From positions 1 through 64,000 of the forward strand of contig JASANE010028890.1 of assembly GCA_030248225.1 (NCBI GenBank): 64,000 nt of DNA, in the 5' to 3' direction. Made by a program: the position numbers and the translations under genes. Position 1 is the stretch's first letter. Each line of letters begins with the position of its first letter. Of this stretch, positions 1 to 11,639 are shown one piece after another. The notes beneath the pieces were generated by a model that was given only the letters and a program-made list of their open reading frames with translations, was not told the DNA's origin and did no database searches. This DNA comes from Trileptium ribeirensis (Eukaryota; Nematoda; Enoplea; Enoplida; Thoracostomopsidae).

Positions 1-670
1 AAACAACTTCCGATGAGTCTAAGATAGGGAATAGCGGCTAAGCTCCATGACATGCGAGCAGGTGTCGGTGCTAGCCTCCCTGGGGGACCTCAGAAATCAT
101 ACCCGATACTAGACACGTGCGCAACCCTTCGGGCGGGGTCCGAACACACCCCGTGAAGCGCGCCTGCGGCCTGCTAAGCTGCGTAGCTTCTTGGGTCTGA
201 CCAAGAATAGGTTCAAAATTTAGTATTCACGGTCCACCCTTGAGGTTACGATAGCCGGGGTCGTATGGGCATGGTGTTAGGAAGTTGCGCCATGCAGCTG
301 CGTCACCGGTTATTACAATAAACCATAAGCAAAAACAACGTCGATAGCCTAGAGTAAACTTTGTCACTACAGTGACGAAAACAACAAGCATTACACCAGA
401 TACAAGTATGTATATACATACCATTCGACACCGATAGCCCGATGCGAGAGGCGGCGACACAACCTTATAGTCGCTGGGCATCAAACCCCGATGGTCGATT
501 AATAACAAGCATTTCCCGACCAACAACGACAGCACAACTTGTTGCCCAAGTGGAACGTATGTAGCACAACGGTAAAAACAACTTAAACCTCGTGCTGGTC
601 GGGAGGCAAAGTTCTCGACGGCTCATATATATGCCAGCGCGAGCAGAATTTTAGTTTACTATGTTTTTTT
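1..670. other. Non-coding stretch, no gene recognised
   Basis: No coding or RNA feature is supported here. The only long reading frame, on the minus strand at 227-535, has no recognisable motif and looks like chance. A TATA-like run (ctcatatatatgcc, near 624) precedes the LTR-like repeat that starts near 680. The end of this stretch contains one half of a short repeat pair, at 160-195. Confidence 0.4.
160..195. repeat. Short dispersed repeat, first copy
   Basis: The run CGCCTGCGGCCTGCTAAGCT recurs with few changes at 2098-2130. The two copies are in the same orientation about 1.9 kb apart, so they could be the ends of one larger unit or two fragments of one family. No function is visible. 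Confidence 0.4.
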
Positions 671-679
671 GATTTCGTT

Positions 680-795
680 TTAAGAGCTCGAAGTGGCGCA
701 GGAAGTCGTGGATGACACCTTGGTTTCTCACCGGCAGGTCGTCTGCGATTGAGAATAAAATTCCTAAAATCCGTTGGGTGATTAGCCTCTTAGAG
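680..795. repeat. LTR-like dispersed repeat, 5' part of copy 1
   Basis: This block (gagctcgaagtggcgcagg onward) matches 9935-10045 closely, including the shared run caccttggtttctcaccgg and an AATAAA signal. In the second copy the match continues without a break, but here it stops near 795 and resumes near 2455. A TATA-like run upstream and AATAAA downstream in both copies suggest a promoter-plus-polyadenylation unit such as an LTR. That identity is inferred; no coding partner was found. Confidence 0.4.
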
Positions 796-2454
796 GCTGT
801 TTTGTAGACCAAACATGCAAGTTTTATGTGACATTGGATTTATCCGGGCCCCATGCCCAGCTGTGACGTTAGGTAGTCCTGGGGATGTCTTCGATGCATA
901 GTTATGAACCCGCCGGTAGTGTAGAGACCAATGGGAAGTTTTCGTGTTCTGTGTATCGCCCTGGGCGATTAAAAATTGGAGCTTATGTACTGAAAATAGA
1001 GCTTCCTGATTAGCGGTAGGAAGTATGCATTAGATCCGATGATGCCTTTTGAAAGGCTTAGCATGTACTTTAGATAGTTAGCATCACTCGCTGCCCCTGG
1101 AAAAGGTATAATATATAAGATTTGGTGATAATGACCCCTATATTTTACTCTGTGAAGAAAGTCGTTAGGTGTTGGTGGGAGTGTCGTGCGGCAGGAAACC
1201 TCCCGCCTTTCGCTAATCTTGTAAATTTACGCATACATACATCTCATAATAACTTATGCGCAACATATGACGACTTATATTTATATATTGACAAAGGCAT
1301 TTCATGAATGACCTGTCCTAGGACCGAGACTGCCGGGACGATAATTCCATTAGGACTTAAGTCCTTAGTATAATGCTCTGGCCGGTGTCCCGAGCCCGAT
1401 CCAGACACGAACCAATGGCCCACATAACTCTTAAATATGTATAAAACATATTTTTTCTTTTTTATAATTGACGATCACGCCTTCACTCAAGATCATCAAT
1501 AATATAAACGCATGCACAGAACTAACCTGGGTTTTCAACCTCGCCAATTCCAAGTAAAAACCCTGATATCGATTATTTATATTTTATTTTGGTGCGTTAT
1601 TAGGGGTCGTTATGGAAACATTTGACCCGTCCTACCGATTTAACGTGAGTAGAAAACGACGTGAGGTCGCAAATAATTATTTTATTATTAACAGTGTAAG
1701 CTACAATTCCTGAGCACAATACAAGTTATAGTGCACCGGATCACGCTCCATTGGTCTACGGGCGGCTTCAAGCATAATTTTGAGATTGGGTCTGAAAGTA
1801 TTTCGAAGGGCATCTGAAAAGTTGTGTTGTTGCATGATTATAGACAGTGGCACAGTCGCCCCAAATAAAAAGTCAAACGCGTATGTGATGGCGATGCCTG
1901 TTTTGACCGGGGAAATATTTAAGCTGTAGCAAGTCCCCTATGGATTGCTGACGCAGAGGACGCTAGGGATGGCGAGTTTATTCTTTGCTACGCGTGATCA
2001 AGCTTTCAGGACTTACTTCACTCTCTCATGGTGTTTTGCATGCCGCTAGATACGTGAAACACATCATATGGCACCGGACCAAACGGTTCGGTAGATCCGC
2101 CTGCGGTCTGCTAAGCTGGCCGCTTCCTTAGATACTGCACTAATCCACCCTCGGAGTTTAAGCCATTTTAGACATTTAAGCCATGATCATATGGGCACGT
2201 TGCATGGCATGGTGCAGTTCAGCGCTCCAATACATGTATGCAGAATTTGACGTGTTTTTTTCTCTCAGTAGGATGTCGGTTGCTAAATTCATTTCAAAAC
2301 TTAAAATTAATTCATTAAATTTGCAAAAAGCAAAAAAGAAGACGAAAGACCTAGCATAAATAAACTGAACACGGGACAGGCTATTACGTAATGCAAACAA
2401 AGTCGGCATATTTTGGTCATATATGATCGAGATCCGGGATCCAGGGGTGTAAGT

Positions 2455-2665
2455 CGGATCCTTTGGGTTGGGTCCTCCTCTAAGATGTGTGGAGGTCAGG
2501 CGCTCTGCTGAACGGGGTTCGGCACTTCAGAGGGAGGTAACATTCTACACTCATATGCGTATGTATAAAATTTGGCGAGGGTTTTAAACGGTTTTATGTT
2601 GATATATGTTTTGAATACATATTTACCGAAGTGATATTTAATACCGTGTATATTGAGGGTGACGC
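2455..2665. repeat. LTR-like dispersed repeat, 3' part of copy 1
   Basis: This resumes the similarity to the second copy at 10075-10275. Shared runs include ggtcaggcgctct, aaatttggcgagggtt, tgatatatgttttgaa and taataccgtgtatattgagg. The 1.66 kb between this block and 680-795 is either an insertion in copy 1 or sequence deleted from copy 2. Confidence 0.45.
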
Positions 2666-2742
2666 TTTCAAAAATACATTGCACAATTGTGATTTCAGAA
2701 AATCCAGAGAATTCGAACAGCTGTCATAATTTTCACTTGAGC

Positions 2743-2810
2743 ACAGGGGCGTAGCCAGAGGGGTGGGGGTGGGGTGCTGTACCCCCCTCTCCACCCCAAT
2801 CGATTGATCG
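2743..2810. repeat. Possible hAT-type transposon terminus
   Basis: The sequence caggggcgtagccagagg followed by a G-rich run, then a C-rich run, resembles the ends of many hAT elements (CAG plus a GGCGTAGC-like block). No matching opposite terminus or target duplication was found, so this is a tentative isolated end. Confidence 0.25.
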
Positions 2811-3469
2811 GTAACGTTTTGGTAAGGTCCCCGTTATTATTTAGGATTTTTCAAAATTAATGAAATTTGAAGGCACTTTGTGGTTTCAAAAAGGAAGTAT
2901 CGGGAAGAAATTTTCGCGCTTTGCGCGGTTATTTTAATTTACATTCCTATTTCCTACGAAGGTTGCCAATTTGCAAAATTGTTTGTGCTCTGAAAATATG
3001 TCTTTCCCACAATCAACACTCACAATGCATATGCTTATTTTACTAATATTCACTACTAGTTACACAGGTAGTGGTTACGCATACTTAGCAGCGTAGGCAT
3101 AGCGCACGGTGCAAACAACACCAACAATCTCACAATATTATCGCACGCTCTGCATCGCGATTGCTTAAGTGGAATATTTAGTAGGCGTGGGTTCCCTGAG
3201 TTCATGTGATGTATGCGAAATTACGTATGTTCTACTAACACTTAATGATTATATAAGCATGAGCAGACGGCTAAATTACATAGCTACGGCAACACCAGTT
3301 TTATTGAAAAATTGAATAGTGAAAAATAGCTAAAAAATGAGAAATAAATTTTAGTGTTGGGCACCTATTAGGCTTCAGGGGAATACCGGGCAAAACCTTC
3401 CCAAAACCCTTGTCGGACATCCGCCAGGCTACCAGGGGGTCTCCGGTCCAAAACCCTTCCAAAAACCCC

Positions 3470-4970
3470 AAAATTTCTAACACCCCGGGTTGGAAACCAA
3501 ATCCTTTATTATATTCCTCTATCCCTTTTTGTCCTTGGGTTCTCTGTTCTTTTTGTTTTGGATTTATTTGTTTACAACTGATGCTAATTGCATAATTAGC
3601 ATCAGTTGCTTGTTTTAGCTAACATAATTGCTTAACATTTGTGTTTAGCTTGAGTTGTAGTGGGGTCGGATCTGGGTGCGTAATAGCGGCAAAAACAAGC
3701 GTGACTTCCGCTTTTATTATTCACACGAGGCATTTCGAGTTAATAACGATATATGGTTACGATTTGATACTTTTGTACGAATTACCTTATTTATATTTTT
3801 ATTTTACTTTACTTACTTGTTGGATCACCTAGCTATTCCGGCAACGCGGGAGTGTTATTTTTAAACGGATATTTTACGGTCTAGGCTGGTGTTTCGGTTA
3901 AGAAAATTCTTAATTTTTATCATCGATTTCGATTTGTGGTTGGCACAAACCTATTTTTGTACCGAGAGTTACTTAATCTTTTGGAAAGGTTTGTGGAGCG
4001 ATAGCTCAAGCTCGCACTGGTTGCCTTGCCATACGAATTAAAGTTGAGCTAAACTAAGCTGCACAAATAAATTAATATCCTGCCACTTAATAATTTTATA
4101 TCAGTAATATTATACTTCCCCCATAAGAATTGAGCCAAGCACGAGCGTTAATTAAAAAACATTACGGCCCTCTTTTTGAGTTCCAACGCAAATTACCGTA
4201 GCTTAAGAAATACCCCGGGAGCTAGTTGGGAAGGGAGTACCTGAGAATACCCAGGTTGAGCTCGTGCCGTGGGATATCAAAGTAATTAACCGGGTACAAT
4301 TCGATGCGGAAGGGTCGTACAGCCAACCGACTGAACAGAACTGTGAATACTAGAGAGTAGTTGCCGCTACTAACTAGTTATAGCGGGCTCGTCAGCCGTC
4401 CGAAGACGAGAACATTAATATAACGTAAATAGTGGAACTCTAAGACCTTAGGATAAGATAATTAAATAAACGTACTGGTCTAGCCGTCCGGAAGGCTACG
4501 TACAAACCTCACAAGAGGCAATTAGTAATCTGGCATTAACCTAAATCATAATAGACACACAAGTAATTAGAATAATAGTGCACTCAAAACTTGAGTTAAA
4601 AAAATTGGATAGTTAGGCTTGGTCAGTAACGGAATTCTACAGTGTTACCAAGAGGCAAGTTGCTAAAATATTGGATAACCGAGGTGCATAGTTGGCGAAT
4701 AGCAAAACTTATCGTGGCTAAAACTAGCGTGGTGTTTAAAAATAAATATTTGACTTACAATAGCTAACTTTGAATAAATATTCTAATACTACCTTTATTG
4801 ACTTCGTGTTGGAATTATAATCCGAGCAACTCGACTTAGTCACGCGACAAATAAATCAACGACTATTGCCTCCACCGGCATACTACTGGCCACACCTCGA
4901 ACACCACATCTCCAGGTGAAGAATCCCTTCCGATTTTTATCTCCGAGAACCGTCATAATAAAAATAGCCT
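3470..4970. repeat. Diverged tandem repeat unit A
   Basis: Unit A shares many blocks, in the same order, with unit B at 5020-6045. Shared blocks include aaatcctttattatat, an ACTAATGCTAAT-like block, the ctagagagtagttgcc block, the cagccgtccg blocks, gaataatagtgc, taactttgaataaa and catactactggcca. Unit A is about 0.5 kb longer because 3610-4285 has no counterpart in B. It contains no coding region. It could be two LTRs or a dimer of a non-autonomous element. The sequence shows duplication and divergence but not which kind of element. Confidence 0.55.
3575..3608. repeat. Perfect inverted repeat, 15-bp arms
   Basis: The arms CAACTGATGCTAATT and AATTAGCATCAGTTG are perfect reverse complements separated by four bases (gcat). 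The unit B counterpart near 5124 keeps only an ATGCTAATTTGCAT-like core, so the palindrome is specific to unit A. It could form a cruciform or bind an octamer-type factor; neither is shown. Confidence 0.7.
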
Positions 4971-5019
4971 CCAACGCCTACCCCTTTGGATCTTTAAAAA
5001 TATATTAACACCCTTAAAA

Positions 5020-6045
5020 TTCCTAAAATCCCCGAGTTGGTCACCAAATCCTTTATTATATCCCTCCCTCCCTTGGGTTACTTTTCTTTTCTGTTTCCTT
5101 GTTTTCGTTCTTTTTGTTTTCAACTAATGCTAATTTGCATAATTTGGGGACAATTCTACACGGGAGGTTGGTACGACCAACTGACTGAAGAGAATCGTGG
5201 GAACTAGAGAGTAGTTGCCACTACTAGCTAGTTATTACGGGCCTGTCAGCCGTCCGGAGACGGCAACATTAATTAACAGGCACGTAATTAGCATAATTCT
5301 AAGACACTAATCTAAGGTAATTACATAATCATGCGCGATCAGCTGTCCGGAGGCCTACATACCAACTCACAAGACCCTTACTTAAATTAGTAATATCCAT
5401 CAGTAAGCCGTCCGGATACTGATGGCTATAAGGAAAGTATTAGCGTAAATCTAAGGAAGAGGTTAAATTAATTAAATAAACCTACAGGCTTAGCCGTCGG
5501 GAAACCATACGTACGAACCTCGCAAGAGGGAACGGAATTGGTTTAACCTAACGCTAACTTCTCAGATCACTATCTAGAATAATAGTGCGCTCAACATCTG
5601 AATTAGGAAAACAAAAAGCAACACGGTGTCAAGTAAGATCAGTGGTGTTTCCTAAGGAGCCGACTGAAAATATTAGAGTGAGAGAGGCGTATCAAAGGCC
5701 AAAGATTTCGGAGTTAGCAACGTGTCGTAAAAGCATAGATACCGGTACATATTGTGGCTTACTTTAAATACGGTGCTAAAGATTTTTTGCCTTGTGTACT
5801 GGTTACTAACTTTGAATAAACAATTTAATATTCGCTTTGTTGATTAACTATCTCAGCTGTATTCGGAGTGAATCGAGTTAGTCACACAGCAACGCCAAAC
5901 GGAAAGTACCGTTCAATAAAGAAAAGGCACGCTCCAAGGAAAGAATACGAACACTATCTCCGCCGTCATACTACTGGCCAGACCTTGAACGCCACATCTT
6001 CTGGTCACGATTCCCCTCCTTATTTAATAACCGATAGCCGTCATA
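5020..6045. repeat. Diverged tandem repeat unit B
   Basis: This is the second unit of the pair described for 3470-4970. It runs from aaaatccccgagttgg to the gccgtcata that precedes the 203-bp tandem duplication, lies in the same orientation as A and directly follows it. Frames through it are broken and match no protein I recognise. Confidence 0.55.
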
Positions 6046-6247
6046 AGAAATTCCTAGTCCAACCCTACCCCCGACAAAACAATATAAAATAACATTTAGA
6101 ACTATAAAGCCGAAAAATTGAGTGATTGTCTCACCAAATTTTCTTTGGGGAAAAGGGCAGAAATTTTTTTTCAGATTTTCAATACTGGGAATCATTTTAT
6201 CACAAGGCTGAGTACTGCCTCTTGTACGGGACATGCAGAGTCTGTAC
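6045..6247. repeat. 203-bp tandem duplication, copy 1
   Basis: The block runs from aagaaattcctagtcc to gagtctgtac. The following 203 bases repeat it with one visible difference, ggggaaaaggg against ggggaaaaagg. Such identity beside strongly diverged repeats points to a very recent duplication or an assembly duplication. The antisense reading frames shared by both copies have no recognisable domain. Confidence 0.9.
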
Positions 6248-6450
6248 AAGAAATTCCTAGTCCAACCCTACCCCCGACAAAACAATATAAAATAACATTT
6301 AGAACTATAAAGCCGAAAAATTGAGTGATTGTCTCACCAAATTTTCTTTGGGGAAAAAGGCAGAAATTTTTTTTCAGATTTTCAATACTGGGAATCATTT
6401 TATCACAAGGCTGAGTACTGCCTCTTGTACGGGACATGCAGAGTCTGTAC
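6248..6450. repeat. 203-bp tandem duplication, copy 2
   Basis: This directly abuts copy 1 with no spacer and ends at the same base (gagtctgtac), so the duplication is exact at both junctions. Confidence 0.9.
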
Positions 6451-7084
6451 GCAGAATATAGCCCTGTAGCGTTTTAAACCACTTGGTATTAATTGTTTAC
6501 AAGCATCCTTTATCGGGCAGCGGCATACAAAATACGCCTGATGTGGGTACACGAAGTCATCCTCTAAAACTCCAATCAAAGTATCGATACCGACATGATT
6601 TTGCAAAGCATTTTTCTCGCACAGAGTACTTCCGATTTGGAACTCACTTCCCTTGGCTGTGGTTACCGCCCCATCTCTCGCCATCTTCAAGAAACGCCTC
6701 CATTCCTCTGGCCAACTAACCTGATATGTGTTTGCTGTCCCGGTCTTCTCTCTTTATTTAGAAACAATGCCATGCAATGCATCATGCCCAACAGCCGGGA
6801 TACTGGCTCCCGGCTCTCAATCGCCCGCTGCTAATCATTAGCGAAATCGAAAAACTGATCAACAAATGTTGGGCGCAGCGAGAGATCCGAAGTAGACGTA
6901 GAAAATAATAGCAATAAGCGATTCAATTTTTTTCTTGTCGGACGTTTTCGATTGCCATGCAGACATCACCTTGAGGTAGCGATTTTAATTGCGCAGCAAC
7001 TGGCCATTACTAGAACAGTGTCGGACAATAACAATATTTTATATTGTTACAGTTATGTTGGCGAACGGCACGAATAGTTCATCA

Positions 7085-7560
7085 AAACAAGGATGGTTCT
7101 GACGCATCCAACAATCACAAGGAACTCACCGACTATATTCAGCTGTTCGACGAGAAATAGAACACGGATCAACAACAGTCGGAACCGCCATCGACAGATT
7201 TTATACAGTATCAAGGAAATATGTCCCAAGTTTTTAATAATAGTCAGATATATAACACAACGTTGCAAGGACAGTTGAGCAATTCCACAGATAATATATA
7301 TCAAGTGCAAAATGTTTTTAATAAACAACCTCCCCAGGTGGACGAACCTACGCAGTCGAGTATAGGCGAGATTATGAACGCTTAAGCGTAAATGGGCTTT
7401 CGGTGTTGCATGAACCAGATGATATCGATTCAGTCAAAATGAAATTGCAAGAAATGCAAAATTTGCAACAAACCTCGAAAGCCCGAATGGCGAATTATTT
7501 CGATTAAATATCTGAAACGCAAGAGCAAATTGAATGTTTGGAGGCCTAGCGGCAAAGTTG
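7085..7560 (+). pseudogene. Broken coding remnant, Gln/Asn-rich, unidentified
   Basis: From about 7085 one frame reads as polar, Gln/Asn-rich protein (for example QQQSEPPSTDFIQYQGN and YQVQNVFNKQPPQVDEPTQS), with one internal stop. It closes at 7386. A neighbouring frame continues from about 7369 with a heptad-like, probably coiled-coil stretch (VKMKLQEMQNLQQTSKARM), followed by more stops. Both stretches read as protein and the shift between frames looks like decay, so I call it a pseudogene remnant. The family is not recognised. A structural (gag-like or ORF1-like) protein of a mobile element is possible given the neighbours, but no zinc knuckle or other diagnostic motif is visible. Confidence 0.3.
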
Positions 7561-7844
7561 GACTCATTAGATTTGACAAATTGCTGGATGTGATAAGAAG
7601 TAATATATACTTGATTTTTTCAAAATACTAGGTTCACATTCCCACGGAACATAAGCCATTAGCCAGGTGGATTTATTTGAATTCATCTTTGACCCGGACA
7701 GCCATCGATCATCCGGAAACTTCTCAGTAACCGTCCAGGGAACCGTATTGAAAAAATACGGTTTGTACATCGGTTTGAACAAAAGATGAAGATGTTCAGG
7801 TGGCATTAGTGCCGCGGTCCTGAAATAGGACAGCACGGCGACGC

Positions 7845-8395
7845 AGACTACAGTTCGGAGAGGCACCCGGACGTATGAAGACGAAACTTGAAAGCGGCAA
7901 CTGTGGAAGCTGACACCACCGCTGGCGGAAGGTTAGTCCAGCCGTTAACGACCCGATAAGCAAACGAGTACCGGGAACAGTCAAGTCGCGGATTCAACTT
8001 AGCACCCAGCTTGTACATCTGGCCCCGCAAATTTGAACAAGGATGTGATGGGGAAATCGACATTTCCCCGAATGACGTAGAATAGTAGGATCAAGTCTGC
8101 ACCATAGCGGCGTGTGGCGAGTGATTGCAGCCCAAGAAACCGCAGACGGTCCTCATATTGCAACTTTCCGATGCCGGTACAAACTTGGTTGCGCGGCGTT
8201 GGACACGTTCGATAAGCTTGATGACCTTCTGGTATTGGGGGCACCAAGCGCTCGACGCGTACTCTAGACGCTGACTAATCAGTGAGCGGAAAAGCATAAG
8301 GAAAATGTTATTATTGAGGGACTTGAACGAACGGCGAATGCGCCACATAATGTACTCGGCCCGGCGCACAATGTCTCTATTGCACTCTATTTTGA
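7845..8395 (-). pseudogene. CR1-like non-LTR retrotransposon, 3' end of ORF2 (reverse transcriptase C-terminus)
   Basis: Read on the minus strand, this encodes the region downstream of the polymerase active site in CR1/Jockey-like LINEs. One frame holds RRAEYIMWRIRRSFKSL, LMLFRSLISQRLEYASSAW and LIERVQRRATKFV, which fit the conserved thumb pattern (a LE(Y/F)A..W motif followed by an E.VQRRATK motif). A second frame holds the C-terminal signature FAYRVVNGWTNLPPAVV. The change of frame between them (near 8090) and the loss of everything upstream of 8395 show a 5'-truncated, frameshifted, inactive copy. 5' truncation is the normal outcome of target-primed insertion. The 3' boundary is not clear. 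Confidence 0.8.
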
Positions 8396-8689
8396 AATTT
8401 GTCCTCTATTTCGTTTTTTTAGCCTGACAAAGAAAATGCCTATGAACCGAAAAAATAAGCAGAACAAAACTAGGCAAAATTCAGAAATTACTCATCCTGT
8501 AACATTACATGTTGGGATCAGAGCCCGTGACAGGGCCGAAAATTCGAATTTCCTCACTGACCAGCTCGGGCCTTGCCTAAAATTTTAGGCAAACCAAAAT
8601 TAATACAGAGTGTTTAAACAGCTCGTGACTTCAAACTTCAAGATGCACAAATATTAAGTATATATCATATAGTATAAACTTCGGAATCG

Positions 8690-9235
8690 CCACACTTCTC
8701 AAATCAGCGGTGCTAGATGAAGTGCGTGAGTCCAAACTAGGGCTTTCCATTTCGTTCGACGAAACTACAACGTCCCAGGTCAAGAAGCAAAATGGATATG
8801 CGTGTTACCTGGTGGTTCAAGGTGGCCAACCGAGTTAAATCTCAATTTGTGCATGCAAGGATTTTGTCCAGTGCCACTGGTGAGAACTTATCCAACTCTT
8901 TGTTAGATTTCGTATCCGACAACAAACTGAACCTGTCTGGTCTTTTGTAGCTGGGCGAGCTGAGGAAAAACCCACATCCAGTAGAATTCCGCGTTTGGAT
9001 CAACTACATCTGCTAAAGAGGACGTATATATGATACTGAGATACTTAATGCCGAAGAAAGTGTCCAACTTCTTATCAGAAGGAACCGTCCAACTTCAACT
9101 GGCGTGTTCGGAAAAAACATGCGAGCTGAAGCTGTGACGGTTGCAAATGCTAAGATAGCAACATCAAGTGCCATATTGGCGGAATTGCGTGCTGAATTGT
9201 CGAAGCTACGATGAAAACTGAAGCTCGTTGAGAAA
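8690..9235 (+). pseudogene. hAT-family transposase fragment, degenerate
   Basis: The + strand reads KSAVLDEVRESKLGLSISFD followed by ETTTSQVKKQNGY, then in another frame VKSQFVHARILSSATGENL and LLDFVSDNKLNLSGLL. This order matches the start of the RNase H-like core of many hAT transposases, where an S(F)DE aspartate is followed by a KQ.D..VR.W-type block and then the HF..S..LGHATAEDL block. Stops and frame changes interrupt it throughout. Downstream, to about 9215, a helical stretch remains (AKIATSSAILAELRAELSKL). No dimerisation domain or terminal repeats were found, so this is an internal fragment. The family is fairly clear; the subfamily is not. Confidence 0.55.
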
Positions 9236-9929
9236 CCCCCAAAGATAGGTTCTGTTTTCTGCTTTTTCAAATATGCAATGTCTTCACTAACGATCACAAA
9301 AAATCACCTCGGAAGTGACCTGTCACGTGATGCGAGAATAATGCAAATTTATAGAAAAATTATTGGCTCCAAAAGCTTCGGGGAGGCGGCCGATTCTCCA
9401 TCCCTTCTGGCATCGCTCCTGTATATGACCTTTATTTTGACTTTTGTGTCCTCTGTTTGTAGAGCCAGTCCACGCAGTGGTTACTAAATCCCAAAATACT
9501 CTTGAAATACACATTCCAGATCATGACATTGAAAACCCTAACGCTATACTCCACTGTGCTGACGCGCCTAACAACAACGGCTTCGTCCGCGGGGCAGGGG
9601 GCTGGGCAGTCGGCATTAAAACGTAATGAAATTTGGCTTAACGCGCAATCACGAGTTCCTCAAGCCACAAAAACCCCAAGTACTCCTTACTCACATGGAT
9701 CTATCTGTCCCCCGTGATACACGGAAGGGGAGACCCTGTGAACTCGTGGAAACCAAAACAAATACTTTAAATACAAACCAAAGAAACTTTACAAGTTTTA
9801 AAACACAAGACATTACGTAGAGCGACAACCGCTCTATTTGAAGCCTACTGCTGACTGGTCCTAATGATGCATCGATGGACTGCCTTTTATATCTTCTGTC
9901 TACCCCATTTTCTATCCGTCTTCTATTTA

Positions 9930-10275
9930 ATTTTTAAGAGCTTGAGGTGGCGCAGGCAGTCGCGGATGGCACCTTGGTTTCTCACCGGCGGGACGCCTGC
10001 GATTGAGAATAAAATTTCTGAAATCCGCGTTCGGGTTAGCCTCGCATAGTTTGTTTGGCGGAACCTCATCCTAGAAGTGTATAGGTCAGGCGCTCTACTC
10101 GGCGGGGTCCGGCACCTCAGACGCAGTTAACACCCTGCACCCTTATGTGTATGTATGAAATTTGGCGAGGGTTCTAAGCTGTTTTTATGCTGATATATGT
10201 TTTTGAAGTGCTGTTAAATACATATATATGTGGTGAAGTAATATTTAATACCGTGTATATTGAGGTGATATTCTT
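9930..10275. repeat. LTR-like dispersed repeat, copy 2
   Basis: This is the uninterrupted version of the repeat split at 680-795 and 2455-2665. It has TATA-like sequence upstream (ccttttatatcttc near 9885), the shared run caccttggtttctcaccgg, AATAAA near 10009, and a 3' half ending in taataccgtgtatattgagg. The layout suits an LTR or a similar promoter/terminator unit, but no adjacent coding region confirms it. Confidence 0.45.
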
Positions 10276-10559
10276 GTAGCTAGGTCATAATATATATACT
10301 TACTCATTGATTAAATCAGTATTTTAAGTACATAAAAGTACTTATATGTGACTAGCATATTTGTGAAATGCATATATACTATTTACACGGGCCGCTTGAA
10401 GTTGATTTGTATAACTTGAGATATATTAACGTTAGGGTTAAAACCATTAATCTGTACTATGATTAAAGGTAAAATTATCAATAACGTTACCATTGTCCAT
10501 TATTGAATCAGTTATTGAGGGGTCACCCTGGGTACCAAAATTGGGAATAGCCTTGTGTG

Positions 10560-10990
10560 GTGTCAGCCACAATAGATCTGGTTGCATTCTTGACACCTCT
10601 GTCAGGCTTTTGGACTCTTAGGAAAGCGTTTGGCCAGTGTCTCGTTAAAGGTTTTTATTTCAAGCTGGGCTCGCTCTGGGTTTAAAAACATTTGTGAAAT
10701 GGTGAAGTGATCAGTAGCTCACGAATGTTTTTCAACACAGCCAAGCCTAAATTTTGGTCGTTTTCATTTTTAAACGCAAACTTCAGCAATCTGACTGATT
10801 GAGATCTTTTGCATAGACGAAACATAGCAACCATGTTGATGACATTGCTGAAGATATTTGCCGCGCTAAACAGAGCACTAACCTTATCTATATCATGTTG
10901 TTTTCGTTCAGTTCCAACAGTGCTCTCAGACTCTATAATATTCACTTCACAGCGATTAAACTGCTCTGACGTGTCTACATCTAATGTATT
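10560..10990 (-). pseudogene. Possible LINE ORF1-like remnant
   Basis: The minus strand at 10682-10945 has an 87-residue open frame that extends upstream without a start. It holds DIDKVSALFSAANIFSNVIN and, further on, RLLKFAFKNENDQNLGLAVL followed by KNIRELL. The second block resembles the RNA-binding part of CR1/Jockey-type ORF1 proteins (a basic RPLKV.F..E.D...VL..ARKL pattern). After a stop the frame continues as EIKTFNETLAKRF. The similarity is to a pattern I recall and is short, so this is only a likely identity. The frame is broken at its 3' end. Confidence 0.3.
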
Positions 10991-11639
10991 TCTACTATAA
11001 CATGTGCAGCAACTATCACATCGTTACATTTGCTGATATTATAATAATTTCCATAACATCGCAGCGCAAAACCCATTAGCAGTATAATTTGGCTGCCGGG
11101 GGTGGGAGGGGGCTAGACCATTGGTGAATTCATCGAATTGCTTCGCCAGTCCCGCGACCACGCTCTCCAGTTTTTCCATGCTAGGTTGAAAACGACTTTA
11201 ATATGCATTCAAAACAATATCAATTACTTCTGAACGAATAGAAGTAAGAAAGGTAGGCTGGACAACAACATTAGCTATATTGAGATCTCCAGCAGCAACA
11301 AATTACAGTATAGCTTTCGATCTTCTGTTGATGTTAGAACTGACCAATGCTGTGTGATATGAATTCGAATCACATCCGACAAGAAACCCCGCGTCGTGAG
11401 AGCAACAATGGTAAACCATATTCATGAGTTCTAGGTGAATCTCTCTCCACATTAAAAACCAAATAAACACTAGCAAGGATTAAACGATTAAAATGATTAT
11501 TTTAGTAATGTTATTTTCTGTTTTACGTTTTGTCGTAAACGTGTTACACGAGAAGAAGCGTGCGAAATTTTTTTACTTCTGCCTGAGTAATTTCGTACGG
11601 TATTACGTATTGAAACAAGCGCATACATACGTTATTCGG

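Noticed and set aside
5971..6437. Pair of 81-92 codon minus-strand frames with the same sequence
   Set aside because: They are the same chance frame seen twice because of the 203-bp tandem duplication.
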